Shown in pieces: positions 1 to 9,469 of a DNA stretch of 33,545 nt (positions are counted from its first letter, which is position 1; every line of letters starts with the position of its first letter). Under the pieces are notes generated by a model. The model was given only the letters and a program-made list of their open reading frames with translations. It searched no databases and was not told the origin of the DNA. The position numbers were made by a program, and so were the translations under genes. The DNA is from Promethearchaeota archaeon (GTDB lineage Archaea > Asgardarchaeota > Lokiarchaeia > Sigyniarchaeales > SOKP01). The stretch lies in NCBI GenBank assembly GCA_030667705.1, contig DAOUVJ010000011.1, positions 1 to 33,545 on the forward strand, given 5' to 3'.

Positions 1-139
1 TGAATTCATCATTAATAACCTATTGAAAGTGCAATAATATAAACAACATTTTGATAATGTGATAGTCAACTATTAAATCTAACTTTTATTTTTCACCAGA
101 GGAAATGATAATCCTCTTATATAAAAAATTGAGAAAAAT

Positions 140-223
140 GCAGGAGGAGGGATTCGAACCCTCGAACTCCTATGAGACTAGAGCCTCGGTCTAGCACCGT
201 TGACCATGCTTGGCAACTCCTGC
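140..223 (-). tRNA. tRNA-Leu (anticodon GAG)
   Basis: Reverse complement GCAGGAG...CTCCTGC gives a 7-bp acceptor stem. Anticodon arm CTAGA-CCGAGGC-TCTAG, long type II variable arm, T arm GAGGG-TTCGAAC-CCCTC. Confidence 0.93.
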
Positions 224-234
224 TTTTCCTAGAT

Positions 235-345
235 CACAAGGTTGTATGTAACTTGCGCTGCTACGATTGTGCCGTAATGTAATTTTGGATCCTTCGGTGG
301 CAATGCCACAAAGACTCCGCTTTGCTGAAGTGTCACAACCTGATA
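235..345. ncRNA. Candidate structured RNA of unknown class (strand uncertain)
   Basis: GC-rich island in AT-rich intergenic DNA, closed by aggttgt (239-245) / acaacct (335-341), with an internal hairpin gtggcaatgccac. No ORF and no tRNA T-loop. Confidence 0.35.
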
Positions 346-478
346 TGGGAAATGTTACTTAAATCAAGATTTCAAATATTTTAAAATCAAGACTTAATTT
401 CATAAAATAAGAGAAATTTTAAAAACCTTTTTTTAAAGATAATAATAATTTTAAATAATCATATTTTGAGTAATTGTA

Positions 479-1276
479 ATGATAGATTATAAATACATTG
501 AAATAGAGTATTTTAAAAAGAAGAGTTATGCAATTTTATCCTTTAATCGCCCTTCTAATTTGAATGCTTTTAATTACGACCTTATTAGCGAGTTTTGTGA
601 TGCATTAAGAACAGTAATGAAAGAAAAATCCATCAATTGCGGGATAATAACAGGAAAGGGAAAAGCTTTTAGTGTAGGAGGCGATATTAGTGAGTTTAAA
701 GGATATGCAGACCCAGCTGTATCAATGGCTAAAATGGCAGCAAAATTACATGAAGGAATACGACTAATCAAGAGCATAAAAATTCCTTTAATAGCTGCTA
801 TCAATGGACCATGTTTTGGAGCGGCTTTAGGTTATGCTTGTTCATGTGATTTAAGATTTTGTAATGAAAAAGCTACGTTTGGAGCTGCTTTTACAGGAAT
901 TGGTCTTTCTCCTGATAGTTCTACTTCTTTCCATTTACCTAAAATTGTCGGCTATTCACTAGCATCTGAAATGATTTTGCTAAATCGTATTTTAAATTCA
1001 CAAGAAGCCCAACATTATGGGTTAGTGAATAAGATATTTTTATCAGATGATAACTTTATTGAAGAAGTAAAAAAAGTAGTTTCTCAGTTGAGTACAGGAC
1101 CTATTGAGGCTTTTCAAGCAAGTAAAATGTTAATCCATAATTCATATCTTAATGATCTCGAAACGCATTTAGAAGAAGAAGCTAAATATATTGAAATATG
1201 TGCGGGAACCGAGGATTTTCTAGAAGGATTAAATGCTTTTCTTGAAAAAAGAAGACCTAATTTTAAAAAAAAATAG
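479..1276 (+). CDS. Enoyl-CoA hydratase/isomerase (crotonase) family protein
   Basis: 265-aa ORF with crotonase-fold motifs (GKGKAFSVGGDISEF, INGPCFGAALGYACSCDLRFC). Confidence 0.9.
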   Translation: MIDYKYIEIEYFKKKSYAILSFNRPSNLNAFNYDLISEFCDALRTVMKEKSINCGIITGKGKAFSVGGDISEFKGYADPAVSMAKMAAKLHEGIRLIKSIKIPLIAAINGPCFGAALGYACSCDLRFCNEKATFGAAFTGIGLSPDSSTSFHLPKIVGYSLASEMILLNRILNSQEAQHYGLVNKIFLSDDNFIEEVKKVVSQLSTGPIEAFQASKMLIHNSYLNDLETHLEEEAKYIEICAGTEDFLEGLNAFLEKRRPNFKKK

Positions 1277-1414
1277 TAAATATATATATTTCAATTTACT
1301 CTTCCTTAAAACTAGGATCTATGAACTTTTTATGTAATTATTTATTTTGGTTTAATAAAACTTTTTATTATGTAATTTTAATTAGTATTATACTTAGAGA
1401 AGAGTTGTGCACTC

Positions 1415-2428
1415 ATGTCAGTTGATACAAAAAAATTACAAGCGTTATTACAATGGTATATGCAGAGTATAGGAGAAAATTTAATAGCTGTTATTATTGT
1501 AAATCGAGAAGGATTAATTATCGATAAATTATTTGGCTCTTCAGAAAAACACTTGGATGAGGAAATAGTTGGTGGAGTAAGCGCTCTAGTTGAGCCTGTT
1601 TTGACAAGGATCACGAAAGAATTTAGCTCTGGATCCTTTGGTACGGGAACTTTTGATACGGAGGAATATAGATTGATTTTCTGCGAAGCTGGTCCTGAAG
1701 CTGTTTTAGTCACGATATTAGATGCAATTGCTGGAGTTGATCCAGTTTTTCCGTATGCTTATTTAACCGCAGAAAAGATTGCTCGAATTTTTGATGGAAG
1801 AACCGTAAGTCCTGTTATCCCAAAGCTAATTTCAGATAAAAAGGCGCATAATATTCAAAAAAAAGTAAATCAACTCCAAAAAATAAAAGTACAATCTGGA
1901 GAATATGCGTTCAAATTAATACTTGGAGGAGATGGCTCAGTTGGTAAGACAAGTATGGTTCATCGATTTGTTGATGACGATTTCGCAAAGGATTATAAAT
2001 CAACTATTGGAACTTCAATTATGAAGAAACAATGCAAATTTGATGGATTAGATAGCATTGTTCGATTTGTACTATGGGATCTTGCAGGACAGAGTCAATT
2101 CAAAAAAGTTAGACAATCTTACTTATCAAACGCTGAAGCAGGTATCTTAACATTTGATGTTACTAATCAAATATCATTTGAAAATATTGAAAATTGGCAT
2201 AAAGAAATCCTCTCAGCTTCCCCCAACATATCACTTATTTTAGTAGGAAATAAGATTGATTTAGAAGATGAAAGAGTAGTTTCTAGAGAAGATGGAGAAA
2301 AAACAGCTGAAAAACTTGGAACCCCATATATTGAGACATCAGCTAAGACAGGTGAAAGTATTAATGATGCTTTTAGAATGCTGGCATTGCAGATGATAAA
2401 AATAAATATTGTAGCTGAAGACATATAG
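1415..2428 (+). CDS. N-terminal roadblock/LC7-like domain fused to a Rab/Ras-like small GTPase
   Basis: 337 aa. About the first 130 aa match the roadblock pattern (IAVIIVNREGLIIDKLFG...). The C-terminal G domain has GGDGSVGKTS, TIGTS, WDLAGQ, NKID and ETSAK. Confidence 0.85.
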   Translation: MSVDTKKLQALLQWYMQSIGENLIAVIIVNREGLIIDKLFGSSEKHLDEEIVGGVSALVEPVLTRITKEFSSGSFGTGTFDTEEYRLIFCEAGPEAVLVTILDAIAGVDPVFPYAYLTAEKIARIFDGRTVSPVIPKLISDKKAHNIQKKVNQLQKIKVQSGEYAFKLILGGDGSVGKTSMVHRFVDDDFAKDYKSTIGTSIMKKQCKFDGLDSIVRFVLWDLAGQSQFKKVRQSYLSNAEAGILTFDVTNQISFENIENWHKEILSASPNISLILVGNKIDLEDERVVSREDGEKTAEKLGTPYIETSAKTGESINDAFRMLALQMIKINIVAEDI

Positions 2429-2429
2429 A

Positions 2430-2561
2430 GCCTCTGGGGGGAATTATTCAATCCGGAAGAAGTTTCGCGTAGTTTTTGAACCCCCGATCTACAGATTACG
2501 AATCTTTAGCATCCCCATATTAAAAGATGAGAAAGTTGCTATACCACTAAGCCACAGAGGC
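2430..2561 (-). tRNA. tRNA-Thr (anticodon CGT) with two predicted non-canonical introns
   Basis: Acceptor GCCTCTG/CAGAGGC. Removing about 2506-2534 and about 2444-2475 gives a 71-nt cloverleaf with ACAGA-TTCGTAA-TCTGT anticodon arm and GGGGG-TTCAATT-CCCCC T arm. Confidence 0.8.
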
Positions 2562-2610
2562 AAAAGATCTGTTTAATAAGTATAATTAAAAACAATTATA
2601 AAATTTTTCC

Positions 2611-3633
2611 ATGTCAGATTCTACTAAATTGAAGGAACTTGGTGAAAAAAAATTAATTAGAATTATAGAGGATATCATTTTTCAAAAAACAGGTAATCAT
2701 CCCTTAAAGGATGATTCTTTTTTCTACAAAATTGACAATTATTCTCTTGAAAAAGAAAAAGTCGTGGTATTCAATTCAGATATGTTTGTTTCTACAACCG
2801 ATGCTCCAAAAAAAATGACATTTTACCAAATGGGTCGTAAAGCTATTTTAATGAATATTAGTGATTTAGTCGTGAAGGGAGTTCATCCCGTTGGTGCTTT
2901 CATTTCAATTGGATTACCGCCTAATCTTATTGTTCAATCATTTAGAGAGATAATAGAAGGTGTGGTTGATTACTGTTGCAGATGGAATGTCAGTTATATA
3001 GGAGGAGATATGAACATGACAAATGAAATCATTATAAGTCCAACAGTTTTTGGATTTGAAGATCCTACTAAAATTATATACAGAAAAGGGATGGAAACTG
3101 GAGATATTTTAGTTATTACATCGAAATTTGGCTTAACAGGTGTAGGTTTTGAAATCTTATTAAACCGATATAAAGATTTCAATAAATTTAGTAGTTATGA
3201 AAGATCTATTCAAAGTGTTTTAGTACCTTTTCTTGATGACAAAATCGCTTTTATTTTAGCAGAAAATCAACTTTCCACGGCTAGTATTGATTCGTCAGAT
3301 GGTTTGGCAAGATGTTTAAGAGAATTAATGGTATCAAATCCAGGTATGGGTTTTGATATAAATTTAAATGATAATCTGGTTGATGATGAAGCTCGATCAT
3401 TTTCAAACGTGATTGATGTCCCGCTTGAAGATTTGATATTTAACGCTGGTGAAGAATTCATCCATGTATTCACAATAGCTCCAAATAATTATGAAAAAGC
3501 AAAAAGAATTATTAAATCGAAAAATGGGAAGATTTTTGTTATAGGTAAAGTCAATTCAGAGGGTAAAATTTACATAATTAATAAAAATAAAAGAAAAGAA
3601 TTACAATCTAAGGGATTTGAACACTTCTTATAG
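2611..3633 (+). CDS. thiL: Thiamine-monophosphate kinase
   Basis: 340-aa AIR synthase-like ATP-dependent kinase with ThiL motifs (MNISDLVVKGVHPVGAFISIGLP, YIGGDMN, IDSSDGLA). Confidence 0.85.
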   Translation: MSDSTKLKELGEKKLIRIIEDIIFQKTGNHPLKDDSFFYKIDNYSLEKEKVVVFNSDMFVSTTDAPKKMTFYQMGRKAILMNISDLVVKGVHPVGAFISIGLPPNLIVQSFREIIEGVVDYCCRWNVSYIGGDMNMTNEIIISPTVFGFEDPTKIIYRKGMETGDILVITSKFGLTGVGFEILLNRYKDFNKFSSYERSIQSVLVPFLDDKIAFILAENQLSTASIDSSDGLARCLRELMVSNPGMGFDINLNDNLVDDEARSFSNVIDVPLEDLIFNAGEEFIHVFTIAPNNYEKAKRIIKSKNGKIFVIGKVNSEGKIYIINKNKRKELQSKGFEHFL

Positions 3634-3773
3634 CCGTTGCTTCACCTTAAAACACGATATCTTAACGGTATTGAATGTACAGAAAAAGTTTTAAATTAGG
3701 GAGGATTTATTCTAATACAATTTTAATATTTCAAATGATTTAAGAACTATTTTTAAAAAAGTTCTAATGACAT

Positions 3774-3847
3774 GGGCCATTAGCGCAGGCAGGTAGCGCA
3801 GCAGGCTTTTAACCTGAAGGTCGTGGGTTCGATTCCCACATGGCCCG
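3774..3847 (+). tRNA. tRNA-Lys (anticodon TTT)
   Basis: GGGCCAT...ATGGCCC acceptor, CAGG-CTTTTAA-CCTG anticodon arm, GTGGGTTCGATTCCCAC T arm. Confidence 0.95.
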
Positions 3848-3971
3848 TTTTTATTTTCCAAAATTTTTAATAATTCTATTTAAATTTAGTTATTTCTGTT
3901 TCCATAATAAATTAAAATAAATTACATTCTTTAATAATAAATTAATATAATTTTATATTTTTTTCAAAGTC

Positions 3972-4982
3972 ATGATAAAATCTGAGTTGAAACTCCCTTC
4001 TGATGAATCAGAGCAATTAATTATTAAATCGCAAGATATAACAAACCCAGAATATGGAAATATACCAGAAAAACGAAGTATTGATGAATTACTTCAACTA
4101 GGTATTATTAATTTGGATAAACCTAGCGGACCAACGAGTCATGAGGTAGTTTCTTGGGTTCGTAAGATACTAAATATTCCTATTGCTGGTCATGGAGGGA
4201 CTCTTGATCCTAAGGTAACAGGAATTTTGCCTTGCGGTCTTGGTAGTGCTACTCGAGTTTTGTCCGCTCTGTTATCCGCAGGAAAAGAATATGTAGGTGT
4301 CATGTATGTTCATTCACTGGAGAATCCTAAAAAAATTGAAAAAGCCTTTAAGTTATTCACTGGGAAGCTCTACCAAACACCTCCACTTAAATCGGCAGTA
4401 GTACGAAGAATGAGAATAAGAGAGATTTATTATAATAAAGTATTAGAAATTAATAAACAACACGTTCTTTTTCGTGTGGGATGCGAAGCGGGTACTTACA
4501 TTAGAAAATTATGTTTTGACATAGGAGAAACTTTATGTACTGGAGCAAATATGTTAGAACTTAGAAGGACACGAGTGGGTAATTTTCAAGAGGATAATAC
4601 TTTAATGACACTCCAAAATTTGAAGGACGCATGGGAGTTATTTCAAGAAGAAGGCAATGAATACTATATTCGTAAAGTGATTCTTCCAATGGAAGAAATG
4701 GTATCACATCTTCCTAAAATATATTTAAGAGATACTGCTGTTGATGCTATTTGTCATGGTGCAGATGTTGCCGCAGCGGGTATTTGTTATATTGATGCTC
4801 GCATTAAACCAAATATGCAAGTTGCTATAATGACATTGAAAAAAGAATTAATTGGTTTTGGTATACCCATTTTTAATGCCATGAAAATTTATAAAGCAAA
4901 ATCGGGAATAATGGTAAAAATTGATAAGGTTTTCATGAAGCGAAAAATATATCCACACTGGAAAGGAAAGAAATCAAATTAA
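3972..4982 (+). CDS. cbf5: tRNA/rRNA pseudouridine synthase, Cbf5/TruB family with C-terminal PUA domain
   Basis: 336 aa. Contains LDKPSGPTSHEVVSWVRKI and the catalytic-Asp motif HGGTLDPKVTGILPCGLG, with a PUA-like C-terminus. Confidence 0.94.
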   Translation: MIKSELKLPSDESEQLIIKSQDITNPEYGNIPEKRSIDELLQLGIINLDKPSGPTSHEVVSWVRKILNIPIAGHGGTLDPKVTGILPCGLGSATRVLSALLSAGKEYVGVMYVHSLENPKKIEKAFKLFTGKLYQTPPLKSAVVRRMRIREIYYNKVLEINKQHVLFRVGCEAGTYIRKLCFDIGETLCTGANMLELRRTRVGNFQEDNTLMTLQNLKDAWELFQEEGNEYYIRKVILPMEEMVSHLPKIYLRDTAVDAICHGADVAAAGICYIDARIKPNMQVAIMTLKKELIGFGIPIFNAMKIYKAKSGIMVKIDKVFMKRKIYPHWKGKKSN

Positions 4983-4994
4983 TGTGAATATAAA

Positions 4995-5627
4995 ATGACT
5001 CATGATCATCAAGATTACTCAACGACCTTACCGGATGTTTCATTGAAGATACATACGGTTCCTGTAAGTTTAAGAAGACATTTATACATGTTTAAAACTA
5101 TTACGGGTGTTTTTTCGTATAAAAAATTAGATTTAGGAACCAAAGTATTAGTAGATCACATGATCATCCCTGATAAACCAAGTATATTATTAGATTTGGG
5201 TTGTGGTTATGGAGTCATCGGAATTGTCTTGGCTTATGAATCAACCTCTAGTTCCGTGTATTTTATAGATGTAAACAAACGTGCAATTTGGTGTACCCGG
5301 GAAAATGTGAGATTAAATTTACCAAATAATAAAGGAAAATACCGAATTTATACGGGGAATTATTTTAAACCCATAGAAGAAACAAAAGTAATGTTTGATG
5401 CCATATACATGAATCCCCCCTTGCGTCAAGGTCGAAAAGAGTTTCTAGATCTTTTTAAAACCCTACCTAATTACCTAAAACCAAATGGTTCATTTCAATT
5501 TGTAATTAAGAAGAAAATGGGAGCAGAATATGTATATAAATATTTACTTGATCTATTTTCAAATGACAAAATAAAGGTTTTATGCAAACGAAGTGGATAC
5601 TGGGTATTCCATTATTATCAAACATAA
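4995..5627 (+). CDS. Class I SAM-dependent methyltransferase, MTS/RsmC-like
   Basis: 210 aa. Motif I LLDLGCGYGVIGI and NPPLR (NPPY/F-type) motif; lies immediately downstream of cbf5. Confidence 0.85.
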   Translation: MTHDHQDYSTTLPDVSLKIHTVPVSLRRHLYMFKTITGVFSYKKLDLGTKVLVDHMIIPDKPSILLDLGCGYGVIGIVLAYESTSSSVYFIDVNKRAIWCTRENVRLNLPNNKGKYRIYTGNYFKPIEETKVMFDAIYMNPPLRQGRKEFLDLFKTLPNYLKPNGSFQFVIKKKMGAEYVYKYLLDLFSNDKIKVLCKRSGYWVFHYYQT

Positions 5628-5723
5628 CAATTTTTGAAAGTATTTTTTCGAATAATAACGTAAAATTTTTTAGAAATAGAATATTTCTTCATCTAATACT
5701 TACGTGAGATATGAGGATTCCTT

Positions 5724-5981
5724 TTGACTAAGAAGAAAAAAATTGACGTATTGCTCCATGAACTTGTTCCTAAACATTATCTTTTAACAAAGGAAGAAAC
5801 TAAAGAACTTTTAGATAAATTTAAAATAACTGTCACTGATTTACCTCAAATGTTTGAAAAAGACCCAGTTGCAATAGCAATCGGGGCAAAAGAGGGGGAT
5901 GTAGTTAAAATCGTGAGACAGTCTGAAACAACGGTGAAATCAATAGATTATTACCGTTTTGTTAAAAAAGAGAAAGTATAA
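5724..5981 (+). CDS. rpoH: DNA-directed RNA polymerase subunit H (Rpb5-like)
   Basis: 85 aa with TTG start. RpoH pattern HELVPKHYLLTKEET...DPVAIAIGAKEGDVVKIVR; lies directly upstream of rpoB. Confidence 0.93.
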   Translation: MTKKKKIDVLLHELVPKHYLLTKEETKELLDKFKITVTDLPQMFEKDPVAIAIGAKEGDVVKIVRQSETTVKSIDYYRFVKKEKV

Positions 5982-6020
5982 TTTCATTCTCATTATAAAA
6001 AATTAATAAGGTATATAGAT

Positions 6021-9000
6021 TTGAGTACTGAAAAATTATCTAACGTTGATAAATGGGCAGTTTTAAAAAGTCTTTTTGATGAAAAAGGTTTAGTTCGACA
6101 ACATCTTGATTCTTATAACAATTTCATCGAATATGAGATGCAAGCAATTGTAGATGAATCTAATGAAGTTGTTCCTGACATTCCAGGATTTAAAATAAAA
6201 TTTGGAAAGATAATTGTAGGAGTTCCAAAAGTTAGAGAAGCTGATGGAGCCACAATGGAAATAACTCCAATAGAAGCACGTATCAGAGAATTAAGCTATG
6301 CAGCCGATATAATCCTCGAAATGACACCAATTACTATTGATGAAAGGACACAAAGAGAAGAATCCGAAGAAACCTTAGATATTTATATTGGAAAGATCCC
6401 AATTATGCTAAAAAGCTGCCGATGTCCACTTGAAAGCTTGACAGAACAAGAATTAATTAATCGGGGCGAGGACCCGCTTGATCCAGGTGGTTATTTTATA
6501 ATAAATGGAACAGAAAGGGTTCTAGTCACTCAGGAAGATTTAGCACCCAACAGGATATTAGCAGAAGAGGCTAGTAGAAGTTCAAGTGCAACCCATCAAG
6601 CTAAGGTATTTTCAACTAGAAGTGGATTCCGAGCACCAGTAACAATTGAAAGAAAAAAAGATGGAAATTTAAGAGTATCTTTTCCTTCCGTTCCAGGAAA
6701 AATTCCACTCGCAATTTTGATGAGGGCTTTAGGATTACATTCTGATAGAGAAATTTTCCAAGCCATATCTGAAAATGAAGAAATTCAGAAAGAGTTAATT
6801 CCTGTAATTGATGTTGCTTCTGAAATCCAAGTTTTAAAAGACCCAGAGAAATCTCAACAAAACGCTTTAGATTATATTGGTAAAAGGGTTGCCATAGGGC
6901 AAACTAAAGATTATCGTATTAGAAGAGCACTTCAAGTTCTTGATAGATACTTATTACCTCACATTGGTAATGCTGAGGAAGATCGGATTAAAAAAGCATA
7001 TTATCTAGGACAAATGGCACAAAAAGTTATGGAACTTGCATTGATTCTTAGAGAACCAGATGATAAAGATCATTATGCTAACAAGCGATTAAAACTAGCA
7101 GGAGAGTTGTTTACATCTTTATTTAGGGTTGCTTTTCTTAATTTAGTAAAAGATATCAAATATCAGTTAGAGCGAACAGCAGTTCGAGGAAGAGCACCAA
7201 ATATTAAAACAGCAGTTCGAGCAGATGTAATAACGGAGCGTATTAGACATGCTTTAGCAACCGGCAATTGGGTCGGAGGTAAGGCAGGTGTTAGCCAATT
7301 ACTGAATCGAACCAACCATGTGGGAACATTAAGCCATTTAAGAAGGGTTATTTCACCATTAAGTCGCAGTCAACCTCATTTTGAAGCTCGAGATTTGCAT
7401 CCGACACAATGGGGAAAAATTTGTCCAGCAGAAACTCCTGAAGGACCTAATTGTGGATTAGTTAAAAACTTGGGTTTAGCTTCAATAATTTCGGTAGGGG
7501 CAGATGAAAGGATAATTGAAAACATAATTATCGACTTAGGGGTTATTCCAATTAATGAAGTAAAAAACGTTAAAGGTGATAAATCCAAAGTTTTCTTGAA
7601 TGGTAAACTTGTAGGAATTCACCAACAATACAATCCATTCATTCGCCAATTACGAGAAAAACGAAGAAAAGGTGAAATAGGTCAACATGTTAACATCGGC
7701 TTTTACATTGATTCAAAAGAAATCCAAATTAATTGTGACGCTGGAAGAGCAACCAGACCACTTCTTGTAATCAAAAATAAAAAGTTATTGATTACAGGAG
7801 AAGATATTGATAAATTAAAACAAGGCAAGTATGTATGGTCAGATTTGATTCAAAAAGGAGTAATCGAATATTTAGACGCAGAAGAAGAAGAAAACGCATA
7901 TATAGCAATGTTTGAGGAGGATATTTCTAATGAACACACTCATTTAGAAATTTCACCAGCAGCGATATTAGGTATCTGTGCTTCAATTATTCCATTCCCC
8001 GAACATAATCAATCACCTAGAAACACTTATGAAGCAGGAATGGTTAAACAAGCTTTAGGTTTGTTTGCGGCAAATATGCATTTAAGATTAGATACTCGTG
8101 GACATACACTTCATTACCCTCAACAAGCATTAGTAAAAACTAGTCCAATGGAGATAATAGGGATTAATAAACGTCCTTCAGGACAGAACTTCATTATAGC
8201 AATGATGAGTTACGAGGGTTATAATATAGAGGATGCTATTGTTATCAATAAAGCTTCAATTGAAAGGGGTCTTGCGAGAAGTCATTTCTTCCGAACCTAC
8301 GATGCTGAAGAAAGAAAATATCCAGGTGGGGAAGTTGATAAATTTGAGATTCCAGAAAGAGGCGTAAGAGGTTTCAAATCTGCTGAGTCTTATCGTTTAC
8401 TATCAGAAGAGGATGGAATTATTGAGCCCGAAACAACTGTAGGTGGAGGTGATGTGCTCATAGGTAGAACTTCTCCTCCAAGATTTATTAAATCATATGA
8501 AGAATTTGAATTAATGCAACCTAATAGACGTGAAACGTCAAAAAATATGAGACATAACGAGCAAGGAATAGTTGATACGGTAATCATCTCAGAAACTGTT
8601 GATGGAAATAAATTGGTTAAAATTAAGGTAAGAGATTTAAGGATACCTGAATTAGGAGATAAGTTTTCGTCACGCCATGGTCAAAAGGGTGTGCTTGGAT
8701 TAGTTCAACCTCAAGAAGATTTGCCTTTTACTTCTAAAGGTGTGATTCCGGATATTATTGTCAATCCGCATGCCATGCCATCTAGAATGACATTAGGTCA
8801 GCTTTTTGAAGGAATTAGCGGTAAGATCGCTTGTTCTACAGGAGAATTAGGAGATGCAACTGCTTTTGAATGGAAAGACATTACCAAACTTCAAGATCAA
8901 CTCGTACAAGCTGGGTTCGAATTCAATGGACGTGAAATAATGTATAACGGAATTACTGGAGAAAGGTATGAAGCAGGAATATATTGTACTCCAATTTACT

Positions 9001-9392
9001 ACCAGAAACTGTACCATCTGGTTGCTGACAAACTTCATGCTCGAGCACGTGGTCCAGTACAAATTTTAACAAGACAACCTACTGAAGGTCGAGCAAGAGA
9101 AGGGGGTTTAAGATTTGGAGAAATGGAACGAGATTGTTTAGTTGGACATGGTTCTGCCTTGTTATTAAAAGAACGTCTGTTAGATGAATCTGATAGGACT
9201 GTAATATTAGTCTGTGAAAAATGTGGATTGTTAGCTGTATATGATCGAAACCGAGATAAACGGTATTGTCCAGTGTGTGGTGAAGGAACCATTATTTCTA
9301 AGGTTGTATGTTCATATGCATTTAAACTATTGTTACAAGAAATGATGTCATTAGGGTTAGCACCACGTTTAAAATTGAAGGAAAAAATATAA
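6021..9392 (+). CDS. rpoB: DNA-directed RNA polymerase subunit B (single-chain B''+B')
   Basis: 1123 aa with TTG start. Contains GGYFIINGTERVLVTQEDLAPN, ETPEGPNCGLVKNL, GDKFSSRHGQKGVLG and a C-terminal zinc ribbon. Confidence 0.98.
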   Translation: MSTEKLSNVDKWAVLKSLFDEKGLVRQHLDSYNNFIEYEMQAIVDESNEVVPDIPGFKIKFGKIIVGVPKVREADGATMEITPIEARIRELSYAADIILEMTPITIDERTQREESEETLDIYIGKIPIMLKSCRCPLESLTEQELINRGEDPLDPGGYFIINGTERVLVTQEDLAPNRILAEEASRSSSATHQAKVFSTRSGFRAPVTIERKKDGNLRVSFPSVPGKIPLAILMRALGLHSDREIFQAISENEEIQKELIPVIDVASEIQVLKDPEKSQQNALDYIGKRVAIGQTKDYRIRRALQVLDRYLLPHIGNAEEDRIKKAYYLGQMAQKVMELALILREPDDKDHYANKRLKLAGELFTSLFRVAFLNLVKDIKYQLERTAVRGRAPNIKTAVRADVITERIRHALATGNWVGGKAGVSQLLNRTNHVGTLSHLRRVISPLSRSQPHFEARDLHPTQWGKICPAETPEGPNCGLVKNLGLASIISVGADERIIENIIIDLGVIPINEVKNVKGDKSKVFLNGKLVGIHQQYNPFIRQLREKRRKGEIGQHVNIGFYIDSKEIQINCDAGRATRPLLVIKNKKLLITGEDIDKLKQGKYVWSDLIQKGVIEYLDAEEEENAYIAMFEEDISNEHTHLEISPAAILGICASIIPFPEHNQSPRNTYEAGMVKQALGLFAANMHLRLDTRGHTLHYPQQALVKTSPMEIIGINKRPSGQNFIIAMMSYEGYNIEDAIVINKASIERGLARSHFFRTYDAEERKYPGGEVDKFEIPERGVRGFKSAESYRLLSEEDGIIEPETTVGGGDVLIGRTSPPRFIKSYEEFELMQPNRRETSKNMRHNEQGIVDTVIISETVDGNKLVKIKVRDLRIPELGDKFSSRHGQKGVLGLVQPQEDLPFTSKGVIPDIIVNPHAMPSRMTLGQLFEGISGKIACSTGELGDATAFEWKDITKLQDQLVQAGFEFNGREIMYNGITGERYEAGIYCTPIYYQKLYHLVADKLHARARGPVQILTRQPTEGRAREGGLRFGEMERDCLVGHGSALLLKERLLDESDRTVILVCEKCGLLAVYDRNRDKRYCPVCGEGTIISKVVCSYAFKLLLQEMMSLGLAPRLKLKEKI

Positions 9393-9469
9393 TTTATTTA
9401 CGTTTAAATTACTCATTTTTATTATTTTAATTCTCACATACCAGATTCAATTCTTCAAAAAAAAAAAAA

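Noticed and set aside
98-117. Hairpin agagga/tcctct downstream of tRNA-Leu
   Set aside because: Short perfect stem, but archaeal termination is mainly poly-U driven and no further support exists.
574-804. Antisense ORF opposite the crotonase gene; representative of many short antisense ORFs in the track
   Set aside because: Fully overlaps a gene with clear family motifs, and shows no recognisable motifs of its own.
3743-3765. agaact/agttct inverted repeat just upstream of tRNA-Lys
   Set aside because: Six-bp AT-rich palindrome overlapping the likely promoter; compatible with chance.
6021-9392. Possible intein in rpoB
   Set aside because: The length (1123 aa) and continuous RpoB motifs leave no room for an intein.
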